A DNA stretch of 64,000 nucleotides, from assembly GCA_017644185.1 (NCBI GenBank), contig JAEPMA010000011.1:1-64000 (forward strand). The letters run 5' to 3'. How positions within the stretch are numbered: the stretch's first letter is position 1; each line of letters begins with the position of its first letter. The notes under the pieces are model-generated. The model searched no databases and was not told the origin of the DNA. It worked only from the letters and a program-made list of their open reading frames with translations. Positions 1-8,755 of the stretch are shown in pieces. Position numbers and translations under genes: made by a program. This DNA is from Rhodospirillales bacterium. Lineage in GTDB: Bacteria > Pseudomonadota > Alphaproteobacteria > Rhodospirillales > Casp-alpha2.

Positions 1-104
1 AGAGAGCATTATCCCCATGGAGGAAAAACGGATGATGCACTAACATTCAAAACGGACCAATCGATGGGGGCAGGTCAGTTGACCCGCCTCGCTTTTCGCT
101 GAGA

Positions 105-1607
105 TTACAGACCGGACGGGCAATCCGGATCAAGCGGATAGATCGGCCGGCGGACGTCCTTCCATGGGAATAGACTGTAATCCGACGTGCAGATTCCGGC
201 ACCCGACACCATCACCACATCCTTCATGATCGGTTCGAACCCGGCGCGGTAATGCTGGCGGGATTTAATCAGGATGTAGTTCTTCGACGTCGGATCGATT
301 CCGGCATGGGTAAAAACACCGAGATCGAAAGGTTCGTGCCTGTTCGTACAAACGACGATTTCGATATCGCCGACGGATAGGACTGCCGTCTGGCCGAGCG
401 CGATGTGCATCCCCGTGTTCTTGGGGCATGTGACGATGAATTCACCGCCGGTGATCTTCTGAACAACGCCGGTGAGCGTCAGGGGTTCCCCCTTCACGCC
501 GATATTGGGAAAATCCGTCTTCCCCCCGAGCTCAATCGTGATTTCCGCGCCTTCGCCTGCGGCAACCATTTTCTTAACCGAGTCCGGGTCCCAGAACGGC
601 CCCGCGCAGACGTTCGTTAGACCCTGGCGCATCACTTCCGCGAGGACTTCCGTCACATCGGTCGACCCGCCGGAACCGGCCACGTCGCCATGGTCGGCGA
701 GGACAATGGGGCCGTCCGTCAGCGTTTTTGCGCGTGCGATGGAATCGGGCACCGGTTCGACCTGGAAGAAGAAATCGTCGCGCCGGTTCCAGACTTCCCC
801 CATCAGTTCCGCCATCAACGTCTCGCCCGCCTCGGTATTCTTACGGTCGCAGACGAGAATGCCGTGCACACCGACATGCGGGATATCGGCCAGCGGCCAG
901 CCACCGAACACCGATGCATTCAGCACCTCGCCCGATGCCTCGGCCTCTATGGCTCTGTCCATGATGTCCTTCATCGGCTGGCGCGACGGTGTCTGTTTGT
1001 TGAGGTGCGTTAAAAGCGGGAGCGCATGCCACAGGATCACCGGGTCCACCTCCCCCTTAAGCATTCGCAACAGGGTTTTCCCCGCCCGCTCACCGGTATC
1101 GTAAGTGTCGACGTGGGGATAGGTTCTGTAGCCCGTGATCACGGACGCGTTGTCGATGGTCGCAGCCGAGATGTTCGAATGGAAATCAAAGGCGACGGCG
1201 ATGGGCAGATCGGGGGCTTCCTTACGAATGCGCCTGAGCAGTTCCCCTTCCGGATCGTCATACCCCTGCGTGACCATCCCCCCATGAAGATCGAGGAATA
1301 GTGCATCGCAGCCTTTTGCGATCGATTCACAAATTGCCGCCGACGCGTCATTGAGAATGTCGTCCGTCGCCGGGCCGCCTGGAACGGCTTTGGCGGAGAA
1401 AGCGAAATCGAGTTCGGCACCCTCTGCTTCGGCGAGATCCATATACGCCGCAACGGGCGTGTTGGTGCCCTTATAAGAGGTGATGGCCCTTTCACCCGAC
1501 GTCGGCCCGCCGCCACCGGTATAACGGCCAAACTCCTCGTACAGGGTCGGCACCGGCGAGAAGGTGTTGGTCTCATGACTGAAAACGGCGCATACGAACT
1601 TCTTCAA
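105..1607 (-). CDS. M81 family metallopeptidase (MlrC-like)
   Basis: A 500-residue protein of the M81/MlrC family, named after microcystinase C, which hydrolyses linearised peptides. Recognisable family blocks are the N-terminal FSHETNTFSP, LDLHGGMVTQG (His near 108), FDFHSN (Asp141, His143) and TYPHVDTYDTG (His165); the D-x-H and His residues are the presumed zinc ligands. The C-terminal half carries the usual VLADHGDVAGSGGSTD block of the second domain. Length is normal for the family. No signal peptide is visible, so it should act in the cytoplasm. It is the last gene of a minus-strand run, 15 bp after an M20 peptidase, and very likely shares its transcript with the phosphonate-type importer. 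The family is clear; the substrate is not known and microcystin is only the historical name. Confidence 0.85.
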   Translation of the reverse strand: MKKFVCAVFSHETNTFSPVPTLYEEFGRYTGGGGPTSGERAITSYKGTNTPVAAYMDLAEAEGAELDFAFSAKAVPGGPATDDILNDASAAICESIAKGCDALFLDLHGGMVTQGYDDPEGELLRRIRKEAPDLPIAVAFDFHSNISAATIDNASVITGYRTYPHVDTYDTGERAGKTLLRMLKGEVDPVILWHALPLLTHLNKQTPSRQPMKDIMDRAIEAEASGEVLNASVFGGWPLADIPHVGVHGILVCDRKNTEAGETLMAELMGEVWNRRDDFFFQVEPVPDSIARAKTLTDGPIVLADHGDVAGSGGSTDVTEVLAEVMRQGLTNVCAGPFWDPDSVKKMVAAGEGAEITIELGGKTDFPNIGVKGEPLTLTGVVQKITGGEFIVTCPKNTGMHIALGQTAVLSVGDIEIVVCTNRHEPFDLGVFTHAGIDPTSKNYILIKSRQHYRAGFEPIMKDVVMVSGAGICTSDYSLFPWKDVRRPIYPLDPDCPSGL

Positions 1608-1622
1608 GGTGGTCTCTCCGTA

Positions 1623-2765
1623 CTATTTCAGGGTCTCGAACAGTCGAAGCCACATGTGGGCACGTGGCTCCAGCGACGAAAAAAGAATGTACTCATCGAG
1701 CGTGTGATGGCCGTGGCCGTCGGCCCCCAGACCGTCGAGTGTCGGGATACCGAGCGCGGCGGTGAAATTACCGTCAGACCCGCCGCCGCTTTGGCGTTCG
1801 TTAAGTTCGAAGCCGAGGTCTTTGCAGATGGCGCGGGTGTGCTCGTATAGCTTGATGGTCCCTTCCGAACGCGGAAATACCGGGCGGTTGATCTCCGCCG
1901 TGATCTCGAGGCGCACGTCCGGGGTGACGGGCGAGAGCGTTAGAACCGTCTCCCGTAGTTGATCCAGGGTCTCCGCGTCCCAGGCCCGGATGCAGACCTT
2001 CGCCTCTGCATAAGCCGGGACAACGTTGATGAAACTGCCGCCCGACATCAGTCCGGTGTTCACGGTGACGCCCTTGTCGTAGTCGGTCATCGCTTCCAGC
2101 CGTACGATCTGATGCGCCAGTTCGTGGATGGCGCTCCGGCCGTCCTGATGGCGCGATCCTCCATGCGCAGGCTTCCCATGCGCCTTTATCGTCGCGTGCA
2201 TCACGCCCTTGCGTCCGGTACAGCAGAGCCCGCCATGCGCGGGTTCGGTAACGAGCACGTATTTGTTCGCCCGGCCCGCCGCCTCGATCTCGGCACGCGT
2301 GGTGGGGCTGCCGATCTCTTCGTCGGGGATAAACATGAAGGTGATCGGTAACGGTGTCTCGCTTCCCGTTCTGACGAGATGCTGCAATGCATAAAGCGCG
2401 AGATACGCCCCCGATTTCATATCGAAGATTCCGGGGCCGAATACCTTGTCGCCGTCCCACCGGAACGGGTTGTCGTTTTCGAGTGTGCCGATCGGATGCA
2501 CGGTATCCAGGTGGCTTAGAACGAGAATGCCCGGCCCGTTCCCACCCCAAGGTGAGCGGACAACCAGCAGATCGCCGAAACCGTCATGGCCGGGACGGCG
2601 GCCGACGGACGCCCCCAGTGCTTCCGCGTGTGCCGCGACTTCGTCGACGAGCAGGCTAACCGCCGCACCGGTTTCCGACGGCGTTTCGAATTCGACCCAT
2701 TTCCGGATGCCGGCCAGAATCTCGACGGCATCGATGCGGGGGGTGTTATCGCTGCCGCTGTTCAT
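1623..2765 (-). CDS. M20 family metallopeptidase (CPG2/glutamate carboxypeptidase-like)
   Basis: A 380-residue dizinc hydrolase of the M20 clan, expected to cleave an amide bond next to a free carboxylate. Visible metal and catalytic motifs are LSHLDTVHPIGT (His and Asp of site 1), FDMKSG (bridging Asp), DEEIGS (general base Glu-Glu), TEPA and the C-terminal GADGHGHHTLDE histidine. The region around 180-290 is the dimerisation domain, with HGGSRHQDGRSA. No signal peptide, so cytosolic. It lies 20 bp downstream of another M20 gene and 15 bp upstream of the M81 gene, all in the same direction. The arrangement suggests stepwise hydrolysis of an imported amide or peptide; that role is inference. 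Confidence 0.85.
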   Translation of the reverse strand: MNSGSDNTPRIDAVEILAGIRKWVEFETPSETGAAVSLLVDEVAAHAEALGASVGRRPGHDGFGDLLVVRSPWGGNGPGILVLSHLDTVHPIGTLENDNPFRWDGDKVFGPGIFDMKSGAYLALYALQHLVRTGSETPLPITFMFIPDEEIGSPTTRAEIEAAGRANKYVLVTEPAHGGLCCTGRKGVMHATIKAHGKPAHGGSRHQDGRSAIHELAHQIVRLEAMTDYDKGVTVNTGLMSGGSFINVVPAYAEAKVCIRAWDAETLDQLRETVLTLSPVTPDVRLEITAEINRPVFPRSEGTIKLYEHTRAICKDLGFELNERQSGGGSDGNFTAALGIPTLDGLGADGHGHHTLDEYILFSSLEPRAHMWLRLFETLK

Positions 2766-2785
2766 GGCTTACCCCACGCTCCCGA

Positions 2786-4207
2786 TCAGGCAGGTAAGGT
2801 TTCGTGGACCGCTTCCTTGAAACTGCGCGGCCCTTCCTCGTTACACCAACTCGCGATAAAGGCGATCAGGTGTTCGATACAGATCAGGAATTCCTCGACG
2901 TCGATATGCTCGTCCGGCTTATGCGCCTGACCGATGGTGCCCGGGCCAAAGATGACCGTCGGAACGTTCCCCTGGTTGACCAGATGTCGGGCATCGCAAG
3001 CAAACGGACCGGGGATGATATCGCCGCTTTCGCCGTTCTGCTTCAACACGTTCGAAAGCGCGACGGCGAGCGGGATCTGCGGGCTCTGGCGTGTCGCATC
3101 ATCGTGATGAAGAAATTCGAGGCGCGCCGGGTACTCGCTCAGGAACGGATCGTTCGCGTTCGCCTCGTCCATCGCCTTGCGCATCGCATCCATGACTTCG
3201 TCGATGTCGCCGGTCACAGGGCTGAAATATGCGCCGCCCCTTAACACCGCTTCACTCGCGGTCACGGTCTCGTAATGTCCGCCCGTTACCTTGCCGATCA
3301 CAAGGGAGAACGGCGAACGCCCCTTCTCCATCGGATCGTCGGAGGTGACTTCATTGTAGCTCTTTTCAAGGTCGAGCAACGCGCCGATCACGATAGGCAG
3401 TTTTTCTATGGCACTGACGCCGTCCTGTTCACCTTTCTGCCAGCGTGCACCTGGGGAACGCGGCCGGCCGGGTACGGTCACCTGCCAGTAAAGACCGCCC
3501 GGATGGCTGACGGCGACTTTGTTGTTCGTCGGCTCGAGCACAATCGCACCGTCGGCGGTAATGCCTCGCCGGACGAGATCAAGGGTTCCGTTCCCCGCAT
3601 GCTCTTCGTTGACGACGCTCTCGACGATGACATCCCCGCGTAGCGGCACACCCGCTGCTTTCAGATAAGAGATCGCGAGCAGACCGGCCAATAAACCACC
3701 CTTCATGTCCGATGCGCCGCGTCCGTATAAAAGCCCCTCGTCGATTTCGGCACCGAACGGATCGCGCGTCCATTCATGCTTCGGTTCGATCGTCACGGTA
3801 TCGATGTGCCCGTTGAGGATCAGCGAACGTCCCCCACCCGTCCCCTTGAACGAGCCGACCACGTTCGGGCGTTGCTCGTAATTCAGGACATTCTCCAGCC
3901 CGCTGTCTTTCAAGCTCTCGTAGTTCGGCAGTTCAGCGTAAGGAAGGATCAGATCGTGTTGCCAGTGGGTCGGATACTGGGCGATGTGCGGAAAGCTCTC
4001 GAACAATTTTTCTATATCCGGTTCCTGCATATCGACATCCGCACCGGCATCGGTCAATACGCGGGCCAGATGGACCTGTGCATCGCCCTCCTCGCCGGTC
4101 AGGCTTGGAATGCGCACCAGATCGACCAACGCTTTGACACTCTGCTCCCGGTTCTTGCGGGCTAGATCGATCGCATCTTCAATTCTGGCGTTCATGGTCG
4201 TATCCAT
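2786..4207 (-). CDS. M20 family peptidase (ArgE/DapE-type deacylase)
   Basis: A 473-residue M20 hydrolase of the ArgE/DapE/ACY1 group, distinct in length and sequence from the neighbouring CPG2-like paralogue. It shows LNGHIDTVTIEP (zinc His and Asp), YGRGASDMKGG (bridging Asp), VNEEHAGNG (general base Glu), LEPTNN and the late GQAHKPDEHID histidine. The catalytic set looks complete. It follows the second phnE by only 15 bp, so it is probably translated from the transporter transcript. Two starts four codons apart (MDTT or MNAR) are possible; neither has an outstanding ribosome site. Substrate unknown; an N-acyl amino acid or short peptide is the family expectation. Confidence 0.83.
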   Translation of the reverse strand: MDTTMNARIEDAIDLARKNREQSVKALVDLVRIPSLTGEEGDAQVHLARVLTDAGADVDMQEPDIEKLFESFPHIAQYPTHWQHDLILPYAELPNYESLKDSGLENVLNYEQRPNVVGSFKGTGGGRSLILNGHIDTVTIEPKHEWTRDPFGAEIDEGLLYGRGASDMKGGLLAGLLAISYLKAAGVPLRGDVIVESVVNEEHAGNGTLDLVRRGITADGAIVLEPTNNKVAVSHPGGLYWQVTVPGRPRSPGARWQKGEQDGVSAIEKLPIVIGALLDLEKSYNEVTSDDPMEKGRSPFSLVIGKVTGGHYETVTASEAVLRGGAYFSPVTGDIDEVMDAMRKAMDEANANDPFLSEYPARLEFLHHDDATRQSPQIPLAVALSNVLKQNGESGDIIPGPFACDARHLVNQGNVPTVIFGPGTIGQAHKPDEHIDVEEFLICIEHLIAFIASWCNEEGPRSFKEAVHETLPA

Positions 4208-4222
4208 CTTCCGTTACATACT

Positions 4223-5041
4223 TCAATAAAGGCGGCGGCGAAGGTGATGGGACACGGTCTCCGAAATCACGACGAGACCGATGATGACGACGATGATCGC
4301 CATCGCGGTGTGATATTCGAGAATGGATATCTGCTCCCGGAGGTATAACCCCATGCCGCCGGCACCGACGAAACCGAGGATCGTCGAATTCCGGAGCTGC
4401 GCATCCCAGTTGTAGATGATGATCCCGACCCAATTGGCCCAGACTTGCGGGATGACCGCGAAAAAGAGGACGTCGAACTCGTTGGCGCCGGTCGCCCGTA
4501 ATGCTTCGACACGCTTCATATCGATCGCTTCGACGCTTTCAGCCATCAGCTTGCCTGCGAAGCCAATGGTTTCCTTGACCAGTGCCAGCATGCCGGCGAA
4601 CGGACCGAAGCCGAAGATCGCCACCAGCACCATCGCCCACATCAAAGTCGGCATGCCACGCGTGACGACGATGATCGCGCGCGCCATCGGATAGAGAAAG
4701 CGACGGCTCGGCGTCACATTCCAGGCCGCCAGCCACGCCAGAGGCATGGTGATCAGGGTGCCGATGGTGGCGCCCAGGATCGACATCTGGATGGTCTCGA
4801 TGATCGAGTCCATGACCCTTGTTTCACCGACGAACGCCATGTCAGGGGGTAACAACCGCTCGGTAATCATGTGCCCCAGACGCCCGAACATGCTGAAGAC
4901 CCGCTCAATGGGGATGTTCAAGACATCGATCGACCAGAAGAAAAAGGCGATGAAAAGCAGCGCCGCCACGAACTTGATAAGGCTCGCGCGCCGTTCCGCT
5001 TCGCGGTAGTCGACATAGACCTGTTGGGTTATTGCTGCCAT
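4223..5041 (-). CDS. phnE: Phosphonate-type ABC transporter permease PhnE (second copy)
   Basis: A 272-residue inner-membrane permease. The N-terminal hydrophobic segment (residues about 22-45) and several later membrane segments are evident, and the EAA-type cytoplasmic loop that docks on the ATPase reads VEALRATGANEFDVLFFAVIPQV, with the following GFVGAGGMGL typical of PhnE/ThiX-like permeases. The start has an excellent AGGAGG ribosome site five bases upstream of ATG. It sits 9 bp after the other phnE, so the two probably form a heterodimeric channel. Phosphonate or phosphite importers often have two PhnE proteins. Confidence 0.88.
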   Translation of the reverse strand: MAAITQQVYVDYREAERRASLIKFVAALLFIAFFFWSIDVLNIPIERVFSMFGRLGHMITERLLPPDMAFVGETRVMDSIIETIQMSILGATIGTLITMPLAWLAAWNVTPSRRFLYPMARAIIVVTRGMPTLMWAMVLVAIFGFGPFAGMLALVKETIGFAGKLMAESVEAIDMKRVEALRATGANEFDVLFFAVIPQVWANWVGIIIYNWDAQLRNSTILGFVGAGGMGLYLREQISILEYHTAMAIIVVIIGLVVISETVSHHLRRRLY

Positions 5042-5050
5042 CGATGCCTC

Positions 5051-5854
5051 CTACACCAGCCGCGCGCGGATACGGTTGGAGATAAACTCTCCGATGATGA
5101 CCATCGACGTGATCCCGACGACGATGGTGCCGGCGCGGTCGTACTGCAGGTTCTGCATCACCTGGGCGAACATCAGACCGATGCCGCCGCCACCGACCAG
5201 ACCGAGGATCGATGCCCTGCGGATATTGATATCCAGCTGAAAGATGACGTTGCCGACGAAGATCGGGAAAATCTGCGGCATGACCCCGTAAAAGAAGACG
5301 AGAAACCTGTTCGCGCCGAGGGCTTCCATTGCCTCGATGGGACCGGGGGACGCGTTTTCGATCGCTTCGGACGTTGTTTTCGCCATGAACCCGAGCGAGC
5401 GCGACGCCAGCGCCAGGATCCCGGGTAAAGGACCGAGACCGAGTGCCGAAATGTAAATCAAGGCGAAGATGATCTCGTGGGTCGAGCGCGATAAAACGAT
5501 AAGACACCGGCCCAATGGGTATGTAATCCACGGGAATGGGGTGACGTTACGCGCCGCCATATACGCGATCGGCAGACACAGAATAACCGCGAGCGCCGTC
5601 CCCCAGAATGCAATGAGAAGAGTCTCGAGCAACGGCACCACGGTTTCCGGGAAGAACGCGAAATCCGGTACGAAGAACAGCACCGTCTTGATGACTTCCT
5701 CGACCGAGCCGAGACGCTCCCAGTCGGTGCCGTCGAGGATGATGATCTTGCCGATATAGAGGACAATCACGGCAAAGATTGCGATGGATATGTATTTCCG
5801 CGCGATCTTTTTCGGATCGCGTAACGGGTTGCCGGTGATGGCTGCGTTTGTCAT
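5051..5854 (-). CDS. phnE: Phosphonate-type ABC transporter permease PhnE (first copy)
   Basis: A 267-residue inner-membrane permease with an N-terminal membrane segment (about residues 20-40), a periplasmic portion and four to five further hydrophobic stretches. The EAA loop reads MEALGANRFLVFFYGVMPQI and is followed by LGLVGGGGIGL, the PhnE signature. It lies 22 bp downstream of the ATPase gene and 9 bp upstream of its paralogue. Together with the second PhnE it should form the membrane pore of the importer encoded here. Confidence 0.88.
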   Translation of the reverse strand: MTNAAITGNPLRDPKKIARKYISIAIFAVIVLYIGKIIILDGTDWERLGSVEEVIKTVLFFVPDFAFFPETVVPLLETLLIAFWGTALAVILCLPIAYMAARNVTPFPWITYPLGRCLIVLSRSTHEIIFALIYISALGLGPLPGILALASRSLGFMAKTTSEAIENASPGPIEAMEALGANRFLVFFYGVMPQIFPIFVGNVIFQLDINIRRASILGLVGGGGIGLMFAQVMQNLQYDRAGTIVVGITSMVIIGEFISNRIRARLV

Positions 5855-5876
5855 ATCGCCGATCCCCTGCCCGCCG

Positions 5877-6623
5877 TCATTCCGCCGTGTGATAGATCTG
5901 GTCGAGTTCCTCGATTTCGATGGAACTCGTCGGCTGATCGAATATCTTCTCGCCGCCCTGCAGACCGACGATGCGGTCCGAGTAATTCTTGGCGAGGTGA
6001 ATATCGTGGACGCTGACCAGCATCGGGATCTTTAGTTCCCGCGAGACTTCGGTCAGCAAATCCATAACCTCCCGGCCGATCTTCGGGTCGAGCGCCGATG
6101 TCGGTTCATCGACGAGCAGGATTTTCGGATGCTGCATCAGGGCGCGCGCGATACCGACGCGTTGGCGTTGCCCGCCGCTCAACTGATCGGCGCGCTTCTT
6201 GATATGATCGATGATACCGACCCTTTCGCAGAGGCCGAGCGCACGCTGGATATCTTCTTGGTGAAAGGCGCGAAAGATACCGCGCAGCGTCGAGGTGGTG
6301 CCGAGCGTGCCGGAAAGAACGTTTTCAAGTACGCTCAGACGGTCGATCAGATTGAATTCCTGGAAAATCATGCCCATCGATCTGCGCGTCTGACGAAGGG
6401 CGCTTTTGTCCAACGCGGTTATGTCGACACCGTCGAGCACGATCGAACCCGAGTCCGGCTCGACGAGCCTGTTAACGCAACGCAGCAGTGTCGATTTGCC
6501 GGAACCGCTGAGCCCGAGGAGGACGACAACCTCTTGCGCATCGACCGAAACATCGACCCCCTTCAACGCGGCTTCGCCGCCGGGATAAACTTTCTTCAAC
6601 TGGGAAATTTCTAGGACAGCCAT
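5877..6623 (-). CDS. phnC: Phosphonate-type ABC transporter ATP-binding protein PhnC
   Basis: A 248-residue ABC ATPase. Walker A GLSGSGKST is near residue 34, the signature LSGGQRQRVGIARAL is near 143, Walker B ILLVDEPTSALDP is near 165, and the switch histidine is in SVHDIHLA. The N-terminal LEISQLKKVYPGGEAALKGVDV and the IFQEFNLIDRLSVLENVLSG block are characteristic of PhnC. It energises the two downstream PhnE permeases. It is separated from the binding-protein gene by 154 bp containing two strong hairpins, which could lower its expression relative to phnD. Confidence 0.9.
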   Translation of the reverse strand: MAVLEISQLKKVYPGGEAALKGVDVSVDAQEVVVLLGLSGSGKSTLLRCVNRLVEPDSGSIVLDGVDITALDKSALRQTRRSMGMIFQEFNLIDRLSVLENVLSGTLGTTSTLRGIFRAFHQEDIQRALGLCERVGIIDHIKKRADQLSGGQRQRVGIARALMQHPKILLVDEPTSALDPKIGREVMDLLTEVSRELKIPMLVSVHDIHLAKNYSDRIVGLQGGEKIFDQPTSSIEIEELDQIYHTAE

Positions 6624-6697
6624 TGTTCCGCTTTTCGTTATTGAGCCTGCGAGACGGCAAGTTTATGCCGGTTTACTGCAGGTAATAGTCCCCTGTT

Positions 6698-6766
6698 GCG
6701 TCCCGAAAGGGGACGCGCCGTATGTTCGGCCCTGCCCGCCCGGCGACGTATCGCCGAACGGGCGGG
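6698..6766 (-). promoter_or_regulatory. Two intercistronic stem-loops between phnD and phnC
   Basis: Two strong inverted repeats lie downstream of the phnD stop. The first pairs GCGTCCC (6698-6704) with GGGACGC (6710-6716) around a five-base loop. The second pairs CCCGCCCG (6735-6742) with CGGGCGGG (6759-6766), with an inner GCGA/TCGC stem. Neither has a following U-run on the minus-strand transcript, so full termination is not indicated. mRNA stabilisation of the binding-protein message or partial attenuation is the likely role. Confidence 0.6.
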
Positions 6767-6777
6767 AAACCGGAACC

Positions 6778-7668
6778 TTATTTGGAAGCCAGAATCTTGC
6801 GCAACGGATCGAACTTGGAGTTGTCCGAGAGCACATAGGCATAGTAGCCGGCCTCTTTGAGGACCTTCTTGCCTTCCTCGGTCTTGGACATACCGGCAAG
6901 GGCGTCCTGTACCTTTTTGATCAGTTCGTCCGACATGGTCTTCTTGTTGACCGTGACCACGTCGAGCGGCACTTCGGGCGAACGCCAGAGGTAATTGAAT
7001 TCGTCCTTCTTCACTTCGCCGGCTTCGATCACGCGGGCGAACGTCGCTTCGGAGATGAAGGCGGCGTCGGCTTTACCCGAATGAACGGCGCGAACGCTGG
7101 CGGCGTGCGAACCGGAATAGAAGATCCGGCCGAAGTATTCCTCGAGCTTCTTGCCGCCGATTTCATCGGGGAACAATGCGCGCGGCAATGCGTTACCGGA
7201 CGTGCTTCCCGGATCGACCAGCGCCAGCACCTTGCCCTTTACGGACTCGATGGTGGTCAGGCCGCTGCCTTTCTTCGTCGCAAGCGTTCCGAAGTAGCAT
7301 GCGCAGGGCTCGGGGTAGAACACGTTCGGCGGACGCCCGGTGGCGACCACGGGAACGATGTCGCCGCCGGATTTATCGTGCGCGACGATGTAGATCTTCG
7401 GACCGAGCTTGCCGATATCGACGAAACCGCTCAGCATCGCTTCGACCACCGACGCGTAAGACGTGGTGGTGTAGAAGTTGATGTCGACACCGACTTTCTC
7501 GCTGACATATTTCAACGTCGGTTCCCAGCGTTGGCCGAGAACGGACATTTCCTCAGTCTGAATGATGGCGAACGTCAGGGATTTCTTGTCTTCCGCCTTT
7601 GCCGGCTGAACGACGCTCAACAGCGCGACGGCGAGTATTCCGCAGAACACCGTAAATTTGGTCTTCAC
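6778..7668 (-). CDS. phnD: Phosphate/phosphite/phosphonate-type substrate-binding protein PhnD
   Basis: A periplasmic solute-binding protein of about 296 residues. The start is taken as GTG at 7668, because AGGAGG lies five bases upstream and the product then begins with a clean signal peptide (VKTKFTVFCGILAVALLSV, cleavage after PAKA). Longer in-frame extensions lack this. The oxyanion-binding block VDPGSTSGNALP, the SGSH loop and KLGPKIYIVA match the PhnD family. The stretch where many PhnD proteins have an Asp-containing AAxVD-like segment reads DAAFISEATF here, so ligand specificity may differ. It captures the substrate for the PhnC/PhnE importer downstream. Confidence 0.85.
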   Translation of the reverse strand: MKTKFTVFCGILAVALLSVVQPAKAEDKKSLTFAIIQTEEMSVLGQRWEPTLKYVSEKVGVDINFYTTTSYASVVEAMLSGFVDIGKLGPKIYIVAHDKSGGDIVPVVATGRPPNVFYPEPCACYFGTLATKKGSGLTTIESVKGKVLALVDPGSTSGNALPRALFPDEIGGKKLEEYFGRIFYSGSHAASVRAVHSGKADAAFISEATFARVIEAGEVKKDEFNYLWRSPEVPLDVVTVNKKTMSDELIKKVQDALAGMSKTEEGKKVLKEAGYYAYVLSDNSKFDPLRKILASK

Positions 7669-7769
7669 TCTAGCCTCCTGTTTTTGTCGGCGGCCGGCTT
7701 TGCGCCTTAGAATTCGTTCGCCGCTCCGGGGATGGATGGGCGATCTCTCCGCCTGTGCAATCAACTCGA

Positions 7770-7784
7770 CATCAACTATTGATG
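7770..7784. promoter_or_regulatory. Inverted repeat in the phnD promoter region, candidate LysR operator
   Basis: CATCAA and TTGATG are separated by three bases, about 100 bp upstream of the phnD start in an AT-rich 167 bp gap after the LysR gene. A second motif, ATAA-N7-TTAT at 7825-7839, includes GAGGTTAT. That resembles the GAAGTTAT units repeated upstream of the LysR gene itself. Operator function is inferred only from position and symmetry. Confidence 0.4.
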
Positions 7785-7835
7785 CGTTGCAAAAATCACG
7801 CAAAATAAAAATAATCCATAAATTATAATCTGAGG

Positions 7836-8747
7836 TTATGAATTGGCGTAGGCGTTTAGAATATCGTCGAAATTTACGCTGAACGGACCGACATCGACCG
7901 CCAATTCGAAGAATGCGCGGACTTTCCGCATACCGAACCGCTCGCGTCGGCACGCGATGTATTCATTACAGATGATGGGCGCGTCGATGATCTTGAGGCG
8001 GTGAATCCGCTCTCCGATCCTGGGTGTGCCCACGAGCTCGGGAGCCATTCCCAGGCCTGCCTGAACCGCCGCCCGAACCGCGTCCTGATTGCGAAGCTCC
8101 ATCATGATATCGGCCTCGATGCCTGCCCCCTCCAGCGCCGCCATGAAGAGCCGCCGAGTCGTCGAGGTGTCTTCACGCAGAATGATCGGCTGACCCTGGA
8201 GATCTTTCAGATAAATCCCCTCCCGTCCGAAAAGGTCATGCCCCTCGCTCACCAGCATCACCATTTCCAGGCTCGTGTAGGGCACACCAAAAAATTCGTG
8301 ATCGAGTTGTTCCGCCGTCACCACTGCGACATCGATCTCGAATTCGCGTAAACGGCGGAAAAGGTCGTTCGCGCTCGACATCGACACGGTCAGATTGACG
8401 CCCGGATAGCGGTCTTTGAAGGCGGCGAGAATATCGAGGATGAAGTACGGGCTGTCGGCACCGACACGTATTTTGCCGGTTTTGAGTTCGGCTTCGCTGG
8501 CGATGAAGTCTTCCGCCTCCGTCATCAATCCGAAGATTCGTTGGCTGATGGAATAGAGGGTTTCACCCGTTTCCGTCAGTTCGAGACGATGGCCGCGCCT
8601 GTGAAAAAGGGCGACACCGTGCTCTTCCTCAAGCAGCTTCATTTGCCGAGTGATCGCCGGTTGGGTGACGTTGAGCATCGCCGCCGCCTTGGTCAGCCCG
8701 CCCGCCGTCGCCACCGCATGAAACGCCCGCAATTGGGTGTAATTCAT
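7836..8747 (-). CDS. LysR family regulator, phosphonate-catabolism-associated type
   Basis: A 303-residue LysR-type regulator. The N-terminal winged helix-turn-helix reads LRAFHAVATAGGLTKAAAMLNVTQPAITRQ. The effector domain begins near residue 90 with GKIRVGADSPYFILDIL. The GAD-x-PY motif recalls the LysR group found beside aminoethylphosphonate genes (TIGR03339-like), which agrees with the adjacent phn-type transporter. It is transcribed in the same direction as the transporter, 167 bp upstream of phnD, and starts right after a tandem direct repeat. It probably controls the downstream operon and itself; the inducer is unknown. Confidence 0.85.
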   Translation of the reverse strand: MNYTQLRAFHAVATAGGLTKAAAMLNVTQPAITRQMKLLEEEHGVALFHRRGHRLELTETGETLYSISQRIFGLMTEAEDFIASEAELKTGKIRVGADSPYFILDILAAFKDRYPGVNLTVSMSSANDLFRRLREFEIDVAVVTAEQLDHEFFGVPYTSLEMVMLVSEGHDLFGREGIYLKDLQGQPIILREDTSTTRRLFMAALEGAGIEADIMMELRNQDAVRAAVQAGLGMAPELVGTPRIGERIHRLKIIDAPIICNEYIACRRERFGMRKVRAFFELAVDVGPFSVNFDDILNAYANS

Positions 8748-8755
8748 CCCGCCCC

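Noticed and set aside
1-104. A plus-strand frame ending IIPMEEKRMMH and TAA near position 43, possibly the tail of a gene starting left of the window.
   Set aside because: Only about 14 codons are visible and nothing identifies a family; it could be chance.
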